Positions 43,951 to 53,527 of a DNA stretch of 64,000 nucleotides are shown here, piece after piece. This DNA comes from Bradyrhizobium elkanii USDA 76 (GTDB lineage: Bacteria; Pseudomonadota; Alphaproteobacteria; Rhizobiales; Xanthobacteraceae), in the NCBI RefSeq assembly GCF_023278185.1, contig NZ_CP066356.1, positions 5,262,001-5,326,000 of the forward strand. The letters run 5' to 3'. The stretch's first letter is position 1; the number at the start of each line of letters is the position of its first letter. The translations under genes and the position numbers were made by a program. Under the pieces are notes generated by a model, which saw nothing but the letters and a program-made list of their open reading frames with translations, ran no database searches and was not told the origin of the DNA.

Positions 43951-45942
43951 ATGAAGAAAATTCTGCTCGGCCTGATCGCCGTCGCAGTCCTCGCGGCCGG
44001 CAGCTACTTCGGTTTCGACTTCTATGCCCAACGCCGGGTCACCCGCGACGTCGAGGCCGCCTTCGAGCAGGTTCGTGCCACCGGCGCCAAGGCGAGCCAC
44101 GGCAAGATCACGTTCGACGTCAAGAGCCGCACCCTGACGATCGCGGACGTCGCCACCGAGTCGGGGACGCAATCTCCGGTCAGCGTCAAGATTGCCAATC
44201 TCACGATGACCGGCCTCGGTCAAACCGACGCGGCACGGGTCTCCGCCGGCAATGTCGAGTTCAGCGATGTCGAGATCGGCGTGGCAGGACCTACCCCGAC
44301 GATCACCTCACTGACCTACAAGGCGCCGCGGATCACGGTGAAGGATTATTCCGGCCCCACCAGCTTACCCCAGCTTCCGGCGGCGTCGTCGATCTTGGAG
44401 CTGTACCGGTCCGCATTTGGACTGCTCGCGAGCATCAACGCATCGTCGGTCGCTGCGCCCAGCCTGACCGGAACGATGACCTTCAGCGCCGCCGCAAAAG
44501 CCGGCGACGGCGCCGGCGGCGAATTCGCCTATTCGGGCATCGCCATTGAAAACATCAAGGACGGAAAGATCGCGTCCAGCAAAACTGACAAGGTTGTGTT
44601 CACGATCAACCAGCAGACGGCAGGCAAGCCGATCAAAATGACCGGCGAGCTCGCCAATATCGCCGCGACCGATATCGACGTTGGCGCGATGGCAGCGATA
44701 TTCGATCCAGGCAAGGCCAGCGATGACAGGGAGTATCGGGTCCAGGGACACGTTTCGGCCGGTCCTTATGTCATTACCGCCGCGCCCGGTGTGAACATGC
44801 GGATCGAGGGAGTGACCGTCGACGACACCAGGATCAATCCGTCACGGATGCAACTGCCGGCGCTGCTGGCAATGATCCCGCCGCAAGGGAGTCCGCCGCC
44901 GTCTGCCGCCCAGGCACGCGACCTGCTGGACAAGATCGCCGGCCTCTATTCGGGCATCGGAATTGCAAATGCCGAGATGCATGGGCTCTCGGTCGAGACG
45001 CCGCAGGGCCCGCTCAAGCTCGCCTCGATGCGGTTCAACTTCGAACACGGCAAGATCGGCGAGCTTGCGGTCGAGGGACTCGATACCCGTGCGCCGAACG
45101 GTCCCATCAAGGTCGGACGCTTTGCGCTGAAGTCGCTCGACGTCGCCAACTTCATGCGGCTGTCGGCGCAGTTCGCCGCGCAGAAGCCATCGGCCGAACA
45201 GGCGCTGGCGCTATTCCCGCTGATCGAAGGCGTCGAGATCAAGGGCGTCGCGTCGCCCTACAAGGCCACCGGCAAGCCGGTCAACATCGACGTCGTCAGC
45301 CTCGACTGGGGTCAGTTCGTCGGATCGATCCCGAGCAAGCTGCGGCTGACCGCGAAGCTGGCGGCACCGCTGGATGCCGCCGATCCGCGGCAGCAACCGC
45401 TCGTCGCCGCCGGGATCGACCGGATGGCCGTCGACGCCGATCTCGGCGCCATTTGGACCGAGGCCTCACGCGCGTTCGCGCTCGAGCCGGTCAAGCTCGA
45501 CATGGCGGGCCTGCTGAATGCGTCGGCAAGGCTCTCGCTCGGCAACGTGCCGCGCGAGGCATTCTCGACCAGCGCCGCGGAAGCCATGGGCGCGGCCGCG
45601 CAGATCGAAACCGGCACGATCGAGCTCACTGTCCATGACCTCGGCGTCATCGATCTCGCGATCGCTCAATTTGCGCGCACCCGGAACATCAGCCGCGACG
45701 AGGCGCGCAAGGTCATCCTCGACGCCATCAAGGCGCAGGGCGGCGAGATCGGCGGCGGCAATCCCGACGCCACCGCCCTCCTCACCGCGATCAGCCAGTT
45801 CGTCGAGACGCCGGGACAGACGCTGGTCATCAAGCTGACCCCGCGCGCGAAGGCGCCGGCGCTTCAATTGATGCAGCTGCTCAAGACCGATCCGCAGTCG
45901 GCGCTGGCGCAGTTCCGGATCGAGGCCTCGACGGGGCTGTAA
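43951..45942 (+). CDS. Large membrane-anchored or exported protein of unknown function
   Basis: A 663-residue protein with one N-terminal hydrophobic helix (LLGLIAVAVLAAGSYFGFDF). The rest is beta-rich with AsmA/DUF945-like repeats of the type GKITFDVKSRTLTIADV and GNVEFSDVEIG, and a helical C-terminus. It is probably anchored in the inner membrane with the bulk in the periplasm. No enzymatic motif is seen. It is isolated between the malic enzyme and aspS. Membership in the AsmA superfamily is tentative. Confidence 0.7.
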   Translation: MKKILLGLIAVAVLAAGSYFGFDFYAQRRVTRDVEAAFEQVRATGAKASHGKITFDVKSRTLTIADVATESGTQSPVSVKIANLTMTGLGQTDAARVSAGNVEFSDVEIGVAGPTPTITSLTYKAPRITVKDYSGPTSLPQLPAASSILELYRSAFGLLASINASSVAAPSLTGTMTFSAAAKAGDGAGGEFAYSGIAIENIKDGKIASSKTDKVVFTINQQTAGKPIKMTGELANIAATDIDVGAMAAIFDPGKASDDREYRVQGHVSAGPYVITAAPGVNMRIEGVTVDDTRINPSRMQLPALLAMIPPQGSPPPSAAQARDLLDKIAGLYSGIGIANAEMHGLSVETPQGPLKLASMRFNFEHGKIGELAVEGLDTRAPNGPIKVGRFALKSLDVANFMRLSAQFAAQKPSAEQALALFPLIEGVEIKGVASPYKATGKPVNIDVVSLDWGQFVGSIPSKLRLTAKLAAPLDAADPRQQPLVAAGIDRMAVDADLGAIWTEASRAFALEPVKLDMAGLLNASARLSLGNVPREAFSTSAAEAMGAAAQIETGTIELTVHDLGVIDLAIAQFARTRNISRDEARKVILDAIKAQGGEIGGGNPDATALLTAISQFVETPGQTLVIKLTPRAKAPALQLMQLLKTDPQSALAQFRIEASTGL

Positions 45943-45966
45943 TCGCTGGGCCCTTAACTGCTTTTT

Positions 45967-46107
45967 CCTCTCCCCGTTCTTACGGGGAGAGGGTCAGGGT
46001 GAGGGGCTGCTTTTGAAAAATTGCTGTCGGACGGACTCGCGGAAACCCCTCACCCGGATGGCATCTAACGATGCAATCCGACCTCTCCCCGCAGGCGGGG
46101 CGAGGTG
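45967..46107. repeat. Large palindromic repeat family E
   Basis: Arms CCTCTCCCCGTTCTTACGGG with GAGAGGGTCAGGGTGAGGGG (45967-46007) and ACCCCTCACCCGGATGGCAT ... CGACCTCTCCCCGCAGGCGG (46043-46107) are inverted. It fills the gap between the 43951 gene and aspS stops and can fold as a transcription terminator for both. Confidence 0.72.
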
Positions 46108-46116
46108 AAGGCCCGC

Positions 46117-47892
46117 CTACCCCTTCGCCGGCAGGTTGGTGCGGATGTGCAGTTCCTTGAGCTGCTTCGGCGTTGCTTCCGACGGCGCGCCCATCAGCAG
46201 GTCCATGGCCTGCTGGTTCATCGGGAACAGCGAGATCTCGCGCAGATTGTTGGTGCCGCAGAGCAGCATCACGATGCGGTCGAGGCCGGCCGCCATGCCG
46301 CCGTGCGGCGGCGCGCCGTACTGGAACGCACGGTACATGCCGCCGAAGCGGTCGATGACCTCCTGCTCGCCATAGCCCGCGATCTCGAACGCCTTCACCA
46401 TCGCTTCCGGCTTGTGGTTGCGGATGCCGCCGGAGGCGATCTCATAGCCGTTGCAGGCGATGTCGTACTGGAACGCCTTGATGGTCAGCGGGTCCTGCGT
46501 CTTCAGGGCGTCGAGGCCGCCCTGCGGCATCGAGAACGGGTTGTGCGAGAAGTCGACCTTCTTGTTCTCCTCGTCATACTCGTACATCGGGAAGTCGACG
46601 ATCCAGGCGAGCTCGAACCGGTCCTTGTCGATCAGGTTCAATTCCTCGCCGAGCTTGGTGCGCGCGAGGCCTGCGAACTTCCAGAACTTCTCGGGATCGC
46701 CGGCGACGAAGAACGCCGCATCGCCTTCCTTGAGGCCGAGCTGGTCGCGGATCGCAGCCGTGCGCTCGGGGCCGATGTTGTTCGCCAAGGGACCTGCGCC
46801 CTCGCCGCCCTCGCGCCACATGATGTAGCCGAGGCCGGGCTGGCCTTCGCCCTGCCCCCACGAGTTCATGCGGTCGCAGAACGCACGGCTGCCGCCGCCG
46901 GTGCCGGGAATCGCCCAGACCTGGTTCTTCGGGTCTTCCAGCATCCGCGCGAACACCTTGAAGCCGGAGCCGCGGAAGTGCTCGGAGACTTCCTGCATCA
47001 CGATCTTGTTGCGCAGGTCGGGCTTGTCGGAGCCGTATTTGCGCACGGCCTCCGCGAACGGAATCCGCGGCCAGTTCTTCGTGACCGGCTTGCCCTTGGC
47101 AAAGTCCTCGAACACGCCTGTAATCACAGGCTCCATCGCCGCGAACACGTCGTCCTGGGTGACAAAGCTCATCTCGACGTCGAGCTGATAGAACTCGCCC
47201 GGCAGGCGGTCGGCGCGCGGGTCCTCGTCGCGGAAGCACGGCGCGATCTGGAAGTAGCGGTCGAAGCCCGACATCATCAAGAGCTGCTTGTACTGCTGCG
47301 GCGCTTGCGGCAGCGCGTAGAACTTGCCGGGATGGATGCGCGAGGGCACCAGGAAGTCGCGCGCGCCTTCCGGCGATGACGCCGTCAGGATCGGGGTCTG
47401 GAATTCGAAGAAGCCCTGCTCCTTCATCCGCTTGCGCATGGAATCGACCACCGCGCCGCGGGTCATGATGTTCTGGTGCAGCTTCTCGCGCCGCAGGTCG
47501 AGGAAGCGGTACTTCAGCCTGATATCTTCAGGATATTCCTGTTCGCCGAACACCGGCAGCGGCAGCTCGGCCGCCGGGCCCAGCACCTCGATCTCCTTGA
47601 TGTAGACCTCGACCATGCCGGTCGGCAGTTCGGGATTGTCGGTGCCGCCGGGACGGCGGCGCACCTTGCCGTCGATCCGCACCACCCATTCGGAGCGGAA
47701 CTTCTCGACCTCGGCGAACGCCGGCGAGTCCGGATCGGCCACGCATTGGGTGATGCCGTAATGGTCGCGCAGATCGACGAACAGCACGCCGCCATGGTCG
47801 CGGACCCGGTGAACCCAACCCGAAAGCCGGACCGTCTGGTCGATATCGCCCTCTCGGAGCGCGCCGCATGTGTGTGACCGGTAGCGATGCAT
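46117..47892 (-). CDS. aspS: Aspartate--tRNA ligase (AspRS), probably non-discriminating
   Basis: A 591-residue class II aminoacyl-tRNA synthetase. The N-terminal OB-fold (about 1-105) contains [19 protein letters not shown], followed by the catalytic domain with motif 2 [20 protein letters not shown] and motif 3 near [18 protein letters not shown], and a GAD insertion (about 300-410). His33 in RDHGG aligns with the residue that in P. aeruginosa allows tRNA-Asn charging; together with a GatCAB system this would make Asn-tRNA. Length matches the family. Confidence 0.95.
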   Translation of the reverse strand: MHRYRSHTCGALREGDIDQTVRLSGWVHRVRDHGGVLFVDLRDHYGITQCVADPDSPAFAEVEKFRSEWVVRIDGKVRRRPGGTDNPELPTGMVEVYIKEIEVLGPAAELPLPVFGEQEYPEDIRLKYRFLDLRREKLHQNIMTRGAVVDSMRKRMKEQGFFEFQTPILTASSPEGARDFLVPSRIHPGKFYALPQAPQQYKQLLMMSGFDRYFQIAPCFRDEDPRADRLPGEFYQLDVEMSFVTQDDVFAAMEPVITGVFEDFAKGKPVTKNWPRIPFAEAVRKYGSDKPDLRNKIVMQEVSEHFRGSGFKVFARMLEDPKNQVWAIPGTGGGSRAFCDRMNSWGQGEGQPGLGYIMWREGGEGAGPLANNIGPERTAAIRDQLGLKEGDAAFFVAGDPEKFWKFAGLARTKLGEELNLIDKDRFELAWIVDFPMYEYDEENKKVDFSHNPFSMPQGGLDALKTQDPLTIKAFQYDIACNGYEIASGGIRNHKPEAMVKAFEIAGYGEQEVIDRFGGMYRAFQYGAPPHGGMAAGLDRIVMLLCGTNNLREISLFPMNQQAMDLLMGAPSEATPKQLKELHIRTNLPAKG

Positions 47893-48091
47893 AGTCGTTC
47901 CAAAAACTGATGTCGGAGGAGAATCGCGATAGGAAACTTCCTATCCGAAGGCGCTGGGTTTACCCGAGCCCGCTCGGGGCGGCAACCAAGGGAACGCCCG
48001 CTTTTGGCCCGAAACCGCACATTTTCCGGCGATCCGGGCCAGGTGGCCGCCAATCATTTGCCTATTCGGCCCGCAGGCCTATCTTGCGGAT

Positions 48092-49564
48092 ATGACCATC
48101 CATTTCCCGTTCCAGAACACCTATTCGGCGCTGCCGGCGAACTTTTTCGCCCGCGTCGCGCCGACCCCGGTCGCCTCCCCCCGGCTGATCAAGCTGAACC
48201 GGCCGCTCGCGGTCCAGCTCGGGCTGGACCCGAACCTGCTCTCGACGGCGGAGGGCGCCGAAATCCTTGCCGGCAAGCGGCTGCCTGACGGCGCCGACCC
48301 GATCGCCATGGCCTATGCCGGCCACCAGTTCGGGCACTTTGTTCCGCAGCTCGGCGACGGCCGCGCCATCCTGCTCGGCGAGGTCATCGACAGAGACGGC
48401 GTCCGCCGTGACATCCAGCTCAAGGGATCCGGCCCGACCCCGTTCTCCCGCCGCGGCGACGGCCGCGCCGCGCTCGGTCCTGTGCTGCGCGAATACATCG
48501 TCAGCGAGGCGATGTTCGCTTTGGGCATCCCGACCACCAGATCACTTGCAGCGGTCGTCACCGGCGAGCCCGTGATGCGCGAGACGGCGCTACCCGGTGC
48601 GGTGCTGACCCGCGTCGCCGCGAGCCACATCCGCGTCGGCACCTTCCAGTTCTTCGCCGCCCGCGGCGACACCGAGGGCGTGCGTGCGCTCGCCGACCAT
48701 GTCATCGCCAGGCACTATCCCGAGCTGAAGGACGCCGCCCAGCCCTATCACGCCCTGCTCGCCGGCGTCGTGGCACGGCAGGCCGCGCTGGTCGCGCGCT
48801 GGCTCCTGGTCGGCTTCATTCACGGCGTGATGAACACCGACAACACCTCGATCTCGGGCGAGACCATCGATTACGGCCCCTGCGCCTTCCTTGATGCCTA
48901 CAACCCGGCGCAGGTGTTCTCCTCGATCGACGAGATGGGCCGTTATGCCTATGCCAACCAGCCGCGCATCGCGTTGTGGAATCTGACCCGGCTCGCCGAA
49001 TGCCTGCTGCCGCTGTTCGCGGACGAGCAGGAGAAGGCCATCGAACAGGCGCAAGTGATCCTCGGCGAATTCCCCGAAAAGTTCACCGCGGCCTATAATG
49101 CCGGGCTGCGCGCCAAGGTCGGCCTGTTCACCGCGCGCGACGGTGACGAGGCGCTGATCCAGGATCTGCTGGACGCGATGGCCAAGAACGCGGCCGACTT
49201 CACGCTGGCCTTCCGCCATCTCGGCGAGGCCGCAAGCGATGACGCCGCGGACGTCCGCGCGCAGTTCACCGATCCCGCGGCGTTCGACGAATGGGCCGCC
49301 CGCTGGCGCGCCCGCCTCGCGCTGGAGCCGCAAGCGCCGGCCGAGCGCAAGGCCGCGATGCAGGCGGTCAATCCGGCCTTCATCCCGCGCAACCACCGGA
49401 TCGAGGCGGTGATTGCGGCTGCGGTGAACTCGGATGACTACGCGCCGTTCGAGGAATTGCTGACGGTGCTGGCCAGGCCCTTTGAGGACCAGCCGCAGTT
49501 CGCGGCCTACGCCGATCCGCCGCTCCCCGAGCAGCGCGTGACGCAGACATTCTGCGGGACGTGA
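48092..49564 (+). CDS. selO: Protein adenylyltransferase SelO (YdiU/UPF0061)
   Basis: A 490-residue pseudokinase. It has AYAGHQFGHFVPQLGDGRAI, QLKGSGPTPFSRRGDGRAAL, and GFIHGVMNTDNTSISGETID with kinase-like catalytic residues, and ends TFCGT. SelO transfers AMP from ATP to Ser/Thr/Tyr of target proteins and is redox-controlled; the C-terminal Cys (Cys488) is in the conserved position of the selenocysteine in eukaryotic homologs. ATG 48092. Confidence 0.93.
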   Translation: MTIHFPFQNTYSALPANFFARVAPTPVASPRLIKLNRPLAVQLGLDPNLLSTAEGAEILAGKRLPDGADPIAMAYAGHQFGHFVPQLGDGRAILLGEVIDRDGVRRDIQLKGSGPTPFSRRGDGRAALGPVLREYIVSEAMFALGIPTTRSLAAVVTGEPVMRETALPGAVLTRVAASHIRVGTFQFFAARGDTEGVRALADHVIARHYPELKDAAQPYHALLAGVVARQAALVARWLLVGFIHGVMNTDNTSISGETIDYGPCAFLDAYNPAQVFSSIDEMGRYAYANQPRIALWNLTRLAECLLPLFADEQEKAIEQAQVILGEFPEKFTAAYNAGLRAKVGLFTARDGDEALIQDLLDAMAKNAADFTLAFRHLGEAASDDAADVRAQFTDPAAFDEWAARWRARLALEPQAPAERKAAMQAVNPAFIPRNHRIEAVIAAAVNSDDYAPFEELLTVLARPFEDQPQFAAYADPPLPEQRVTQTFCGT

Positions 49565-49579
49565 GCTCATCCTGCGCAT

Positions 49580-50569
49580 TCACACCGTCACCACGATCTT
49601 GCCGAACTGCGTGTTCGACTCCAGGTACCGGTGCGCCTCGACGATCTCCTCGAACGGAAACGTCCTGGCGATGATCGGCTTCAAGGCGCCGTCCGCAAGC
49701 CCGTCGAGGATGAACGCCTTCGCCGCCGCAAGCCGCACGGGGTCGCGCACGATCTCGTGCACGAGGTAGCCGCGCAGGGTCAGGCTCTTGCCGAGCACGT
49801 TGGCGAGCGGGAACGGCGTCGGCTCAGGACTGAGTCCACCATATTCGATCAGGATGCCGCCGGTTGCCATCGCCGCCGTCAGCGGCACGAAGGCCGGGCC
49901 GCCGACGGCATCGAGCACCACGCGCACGCCGTTCGGTCCCGCGAGCTGCTCCAGCCTTGATTGCAGATCCTGCTGCGCCGACGCGATCACGTGCGCCGCG
50001 CCGGCCTCACGCAGCGCCTCCGCCTTGGCCGATGTCCGCGTCACCGCAATCGGGACCGCGCCGATACGGTTGGCGATCTGGATCGCCGCGAGCCCGACGC
50101 TGCTCGACGCCGCTGTGATGACGACGAACTCGCCTCGCCCGAGCCTTGCAAGATCGAACAGCGCACCGAACGCGGTGAGATACTGCATCCATACCGCAGC
50201 GGCCGTTTCAAAGCCGAGCGCGGGTGGATGCTTGACGACAAGCTCCGCCGGAAAGGTCGCGAGCTCGGCATGGGCCGGCCAGCGCACCATCGAGACCGGC
50301 GGCACGACGCTCACGGCATCGCCCGGCGCAAATTCTTCGACGCCTTCGCCGATCGCCGCGACAATCCCGGCGGCTTCCAGCCCGAGGCCGGACGGCAGCG
50401 TCGCGGTCTCGATATAGCTGCCTCGGCGCAGCGAGGCCTCGGCGCGGTTGAGCCCGAGCGCCTTGACGCGGATCTGAACCTCGCCGCGCGCCGGCGGCGC
50501 AATCGCGATCTCCTCGATACGCAGCACCTCGGGACCACCATGCTGGTGAAAGCGGACGACGCGGGCCAT
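49580..50569 (-). CDS. Zinc-dependent alcohol dehydrogenase family / quinone oxidoreductase-like protein
   Basis: A 329-residue medium-chain reductase. The start GPEVLRIEEI and KALGLNRAEASLRRG are typical of the QOR group, with the NADPH-binding ITAASSSVGLAAIQIANRIG and ILIEYGGLSPEPT. ATG 50569 has GGAG at 7 nt. No zinc-ligand cluster is obvious, so quinone reductase activity is likelier than alcohol dehydrogenase. It is divergent from the LysR gene with a 101-bp gap, so it is the probable target. Confidence 0.88.
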   Translation of the reverse strand: MARVVRFHQHGGPEVLRIEEIAIAPPARGEVQIRVKALGLNRAEASLRRGSYIETATLPSGLGLEAAGIVAAIGEGVEEFAPGDAVSVVPPVSMVRWPAHAELATFPAELVVKHPPALGFETAAAVWMQYLTAFGALFDLARLGRGEFVVITAASSSVGLAAIQIANRIGAVPIAVTRTSAKAEALREAGAAHVIASAQQDLQSRLEQLAGPNGVRVVLDAVGGPAFVPLTAAMATGGILIEYGGLSPEPTPFPLANVLGKSLTLRGYLVHEIVRDPVRLAAAKAFILDGLADGALKPIIARTFPFEEIVEAHRYLESNTQFGKIVVTV

Positions 50570-50670
50570 GGGCGAACTCCAAAACAATTGAATGGAATGC
50601 CGCTATGCCCGGCGGCGATGGCCGGATAAATCACCCGGTAGCTCCGACAATCGAAACCAGGAGTTTTGAA

Positions 50671-51570
50671 TTGGATCGCCTCACCAGCATGGCCGTCTTC
50701 ATTAGGGCGGTCGATCTCGGCTCGTTTGCGGCCGCCGCCGATGCGCTCGAGATGTCGGCCCCGATGGTCGGCAAGCATGTGCGCTTCCTCGAACAACGGC
50801 TCGGCGTCCGCCTGCTCCATCGCACCACGCGGCGGCAGAGCCTGACCGATTCAGGGCAAGCCTATTACGAGCGCTGCCGCATCGTGCTCGGCGAGGCCGA
50901 GGCCGCCGACGCGCTCGCCTCCGATCAATCGTCGCAGCCGCGTGGCCGGCTGCGGGTGACGATGCCGGCGCTGCTCGGCCGCTACTGCATCGTCCCCACG
51001 CTGCTGAAGCTCGCGCAGAAATATCCCGCGATCGAGCTCGATCTCGCGTTCGGCGATCCGATCGCCGATCTGATGGAGGGCGGTTACGACCTTGCGATCA
51101 GGACCGGCGAGCTCAATGCGCAATCCGGCGTGATCGCGCGGCGCATCGCGCGCCAGCGCATGGTGGTGTGCGGCTCGCGCGCCTATCTGAAGGCACATGG
51201 AAGGCCGCGCACGCTCGACGAGCTCGGCCGGCACCAGCTGATCGTCTACCGCCGCTCGGGTCGCGTTCGCCCCTGGCTGTTCCCGCGCGACGGTCTTGCG
51301 CCGCACGAGGTCTGGCCGGCCGGGCGGCTCAGGTTCGACGACCTCGAAGCCATCGCGGATGCCGCAGCGCGCGGCTTGGGGCTGGCGTGGCTGCCCTCCT
51401 GGCTGGTGCGCGAACGCCTCGACACCGGCGCACTGGTCCGCGTTCTCGGCGACAACGGCGAATTTCCCTACGATTGCCACGCGCTGTGGCTGCCGACGCC
51501 GCGATTGCCACTCAAGGTCCGGCTTGCGGTGGATGCACTCGCGGCCACGTTGCCGAAGCTCGTGGCCTAG
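50671..51570 (+). CDS. LysR family transcriptional regulator
   Basis: A 299-residue regulator. The N-terminal winged HTH (about 3-62) reads DRLTSMAVFIRAVDLGSFAA and ALEMSAPMVGKHVRFLEQRL. The substrate-binding domain follows from about 90, with RVTMPALLGRYCIVPTLLKL and DLAIRTGEL. TTG 50671 with AGGAG at 8 nt is the start. It diverges from the quinone oxidoreductase gene and most likely controls it (inference). Confidence 0.9.
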   Translation: MDRLTSMAVFIRAVDLGSFAAAADALEMSAPMVGKHVRFLEQRLGVRLLHRTTRRQSLTDSGQAYYERCRIVLGEAEAADALASDQSSQPRGRLRVTMPALLGRYCIVPTLLKLAQKYPAIELDLAFGDPIADLMEGGYDLAIRTGELNAQSGVIARRIARQRMVVCGSRAYLKAHGRPRTLDELGRHQLIVYRRSGRVRPWLFPRDGLAPHEVWPAGRLRFDDLEAIADAAARGLGLAWLPSWLVRERLDTGALVRVLGDNGEFPYDCHALWLPTPRLPLKVRLAVDALAATLPKLVA

Positions 51571-51687
51571 CGCCGCGCCCCTGATTTGTTTGCAACGATT
51601 TTGCGCGCGCATCGTTGGCCGGGCAGCGCGGAATGTGCGGCCTCGTCCGATCCAGGTTCCGTGCCGGCGAGATGATGGAGCGCGAGC

Positions 51688-51911
51688 ATGAACCAGCGCG
51701 ATGACGACCTGAAAACCGCGATCGAGCGCAGCAACCCGAACGGCGTCGAGCCGCCCTTCTCCGAGGACGATCTGCAGCGACAGCAACTAGGGCCGCGCGG
51801 CGTGCCCGGGCAACGCGCGGTGTGCCCGGGCAACCCGACCCGGCGAAGATGACGCCACAACGCGCCAAGAAGACGCCGATCGATGCCGGTTCCGGCGGCC
51901 ATACCGCCTGA
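51688..51911 (+). pseudogene. Small gene frameshifted by a 20-bp tandem duplication
   Basis: The frame from ATG 51688 reads MNQRDDDLKTAIERSNPNGV, then EPPFSEDDLQRQQLGPRGV and stops at 51852 (54 aa). A 20-bp direct repeat (51797-51816 and 51817-51836, two differences) disrupts it. Removing one copy joins the frame to PDPAKMTPQRAKKTPIDAGS and ends at 51909-51911, giving a 67-residue protein. It precedes the ferritin-like gene by 36 bp. The function of the intact protein is unknown. Confidence 0.65.
51797..51836. repeat. 20-bp tandem duplication
   Basis: Unit GCGGCGTGCCCGGGCAACGC at 51797-51816 is repeated as GCGGTGTGCCCGGGCAACCC at 51817-51836. The period is not a multiple of three. Confidence 0.85.
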
Positions 51912-51947
51912 ACGCCGAAACAACGAGGAAACAAGAAGGGTTTCACC

Positions 51948-52442
51948 ATGAAGATCACCAGCTTCAAGGACATGTATGTCGCCGAGCTTCAGGAACTCGC
52001 AAACGTCGAGGAGCAGCTCGCCGTGGCGCTGGCGCGGATGGCGGAGATCGCCTCGCATCCGTCGCTCAAGGATGCGTTCAGCCGCCATCACCGCGAGACC
52101 ATCGTGCAGGGCGAGCGGTTGAAGTCGCTGCTGCGGATGCATGGCGCCGATCCGCTTGAGCACACCGACCAGGCCATGCAGGCGCTGATCCACGAGACCG
52201 CCAAGATGGTTTCGCTGCTGCCCGACGACAATCTGCGTGATGCCGGCCTCGTCGCGTCGGCGCAGAAGCTCGCGCATTACGAGATCGCCGCCTATGGCAG
52301 CGCGGCCGCCCTCGCCGGCCAGCTCAATCTGCGCGACGACCAGCGGCTGCTGCACGACAGTCTCGACGAAGAGCGGCACGTCGACACGCTGCTGACGGCG
52401 CTCGCCAAGGGCGAGATCAACCAGGACGCCCTCGCCGCGTGA
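51948..52442 (+). CDS. Ferritin-like DUF892 protein (YciE/YciF type)
   Basis: A 164-residue four-helix protein. It begins KITSFKDMYVAELQELANVE, where MYVxELQELxNxExQL is the DUF892 signature, and ends with RHVDTLLTALAKGEIN. Carboxylates in ELQE, EEQ and EERH with His are in ferritin-like positions, so di-iron binding is likely. YciE/YciF proteins are stress induced. AAGAAGGG precedes ATG 51948. It follows the frameshifted small gene. Confidence 0.9.
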   Translation: MKITSFKDMYVAELQELANVEEQLAVALARMAEIASHPSLKDAFSRHHRETIVQGERLKSLLRMHGADPLEHTDQAMQALIHETAKMVSLLPDDNLRDAGLVASAQKLAHYEIAAYGSAAALAGQLNLRDDQRLLHDSLDEERHVDTLLTALAKGEINQDALAA

Positions 52443-52458
52443 CACGGTAGTTAGCATC

Positions 52459-52500
52459 GGGCCGCGCCTTGCGCGGCCCCGTTGGCTCTACTCATCCTAC
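52459..52500. terminator. Terminator-like repeat family F after ferritin-like gene
   Basis: GGGCCGCGC (52459-52467), CTT loop, and GCGCGGCCC (52471-52479) form a perfect 9-bp stem, then CGTTGGCTCTACTCATCCTA. The sequence is shared with 40741-40798. Confidence 0.7.
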
Positions 52501-52637
52501 GCATCGACGCGGGCGGGAAAAATGCTGCTGCAAATTTCGCGCTTCGCGGGGCTGCTGTCGTTTTTATCTCGCGACTATTGCCCTGCATGGGCCGTTCGAT
52601 CAGCCTCTCATGATCGATGCCATGGGGAAGACGAACG

Positions 52638-53159
52638 ATGAGCTTCAGGTTCAAGCAGGTTTTCGCAGACACCCAACAGGCGCTCGGCGCTGATCCTGCG
52701 CAGGCGCAGGCCGTGTTCCAGGCGCATTCGCAACTCGGCGACGGCGTCAATAGCAGCGTCACGGTCCGGCAATTCAACGTCAGCGTCGACGAGCCGCCGG
52801 CGCTGGGCGGCGAGGACACCGCACCGAACCCGGTCGAGTACATCCTCGCCGCGCTCGGCTCATGCCAGGAGATCACCTATCGACTCTATGCCGACGCGCT
52901 CGGCATCCCCCTCAACGGCGTCTCCGTCAAACTATCCGGGGCGATCGATCTGCGCGGCTTCTTCAGCGTCGATCCAAACGTGCGAGCCGGTTTCCAGCAG
53001 ATCGAGGCCGAGGTCGCCATCGACAGCCCGGCCTCCGCGGCCGACATCGCCCGGCTGAAGGAAACCGTCGACCGTCACTGCCCTGTGCTGGACATCCTGC
53101 GCAATCCGACGCCGGTGGATCTGAAGCTGCGCACCGGGCCGCTCAGCGCGGCGGCCTAG
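52638..53159 (+). CDS. OsmC family protein
   Basis: A 173-residue OsmC/Ohr-fold protein. NPVEYILAALGSCQEITYRL contains the first catalytic-type Cys, and ETVDRHCPVLDILRNPTPV holds the second, at family positions. These reduce organic hydroperoxides. ATG 52638 has GGGGAAG at 7 nt. It lies 196 bp after the ferritin-like gene. Confidence 0.9.
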   Translation: MSFRFKQVFADTQQALGADPAQAQAVFQAHSQLGDGVNSSVTVRQFNVSVDEPPALGGEDTAPNPVEYILAALGSCQEITYRLYADALGIPLNGVSVKLSGAIDLRGFFSVDPNVRAGFQQIEAEVAIDSPASAADIARLKETVDRHCPVLDILRNPTPVDLKLRTGPLSAAA

Positions 53160-53285
53160 CTTCGCGATGTGAGCGTTAACTCACCCTCCACCATGCGCCG
53201 AGGTCGGCTGCGGTAACCATAAGGCTTAACAGCGCGTCAACGCTCCCCCAACAAGTCTAACTGTTTCTGATGGGGAGAATGGCCC

Positions 53286-53396
53286 GTGGACGCATTTGCA
53301 TTCGAATTTATGGGATTGGCGATGATCGCGCTCTGTCTCATCGTGCTGGCGATGCCCGCCGCGCGCCGGCCGTCGAAGAATATCCGCTACGAGTGA
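53286..53396 (+). CDS. Possible small single-pass membrane peptide
   Basis: A 36-residue frame with GTG start: DAFAFEFMGLAMIALCLIVL, then AMPAARRPSKNIRYE. GGGGAG lies about 9 nt upstream. Its membrane helix with a basic C-terminus resembles small inner-membrane peptides, but the shortness means it may be chance. Confidence 0.4.
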   Translation: MDAFAFEFMGLAMIALCLIVLAMPAARRPSKNIRYE

Positions 53397-53527
53397 GCCG
53401 CTCACATCGGCTGCTTGGCTGGACCAGTTGAGGACCGCGAGAAAATAGCGCCCTCAAAGTCATCGAATGGCGATATGGTTGCCCTAATGAGTCCTGACCT
53501 GGGACGCAGTCAGGGAATTGACGACGC

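Noticed and set aside
46105..47379. 424-codon plus-strand ORF
   Set aside because: It is antisense to aspS.
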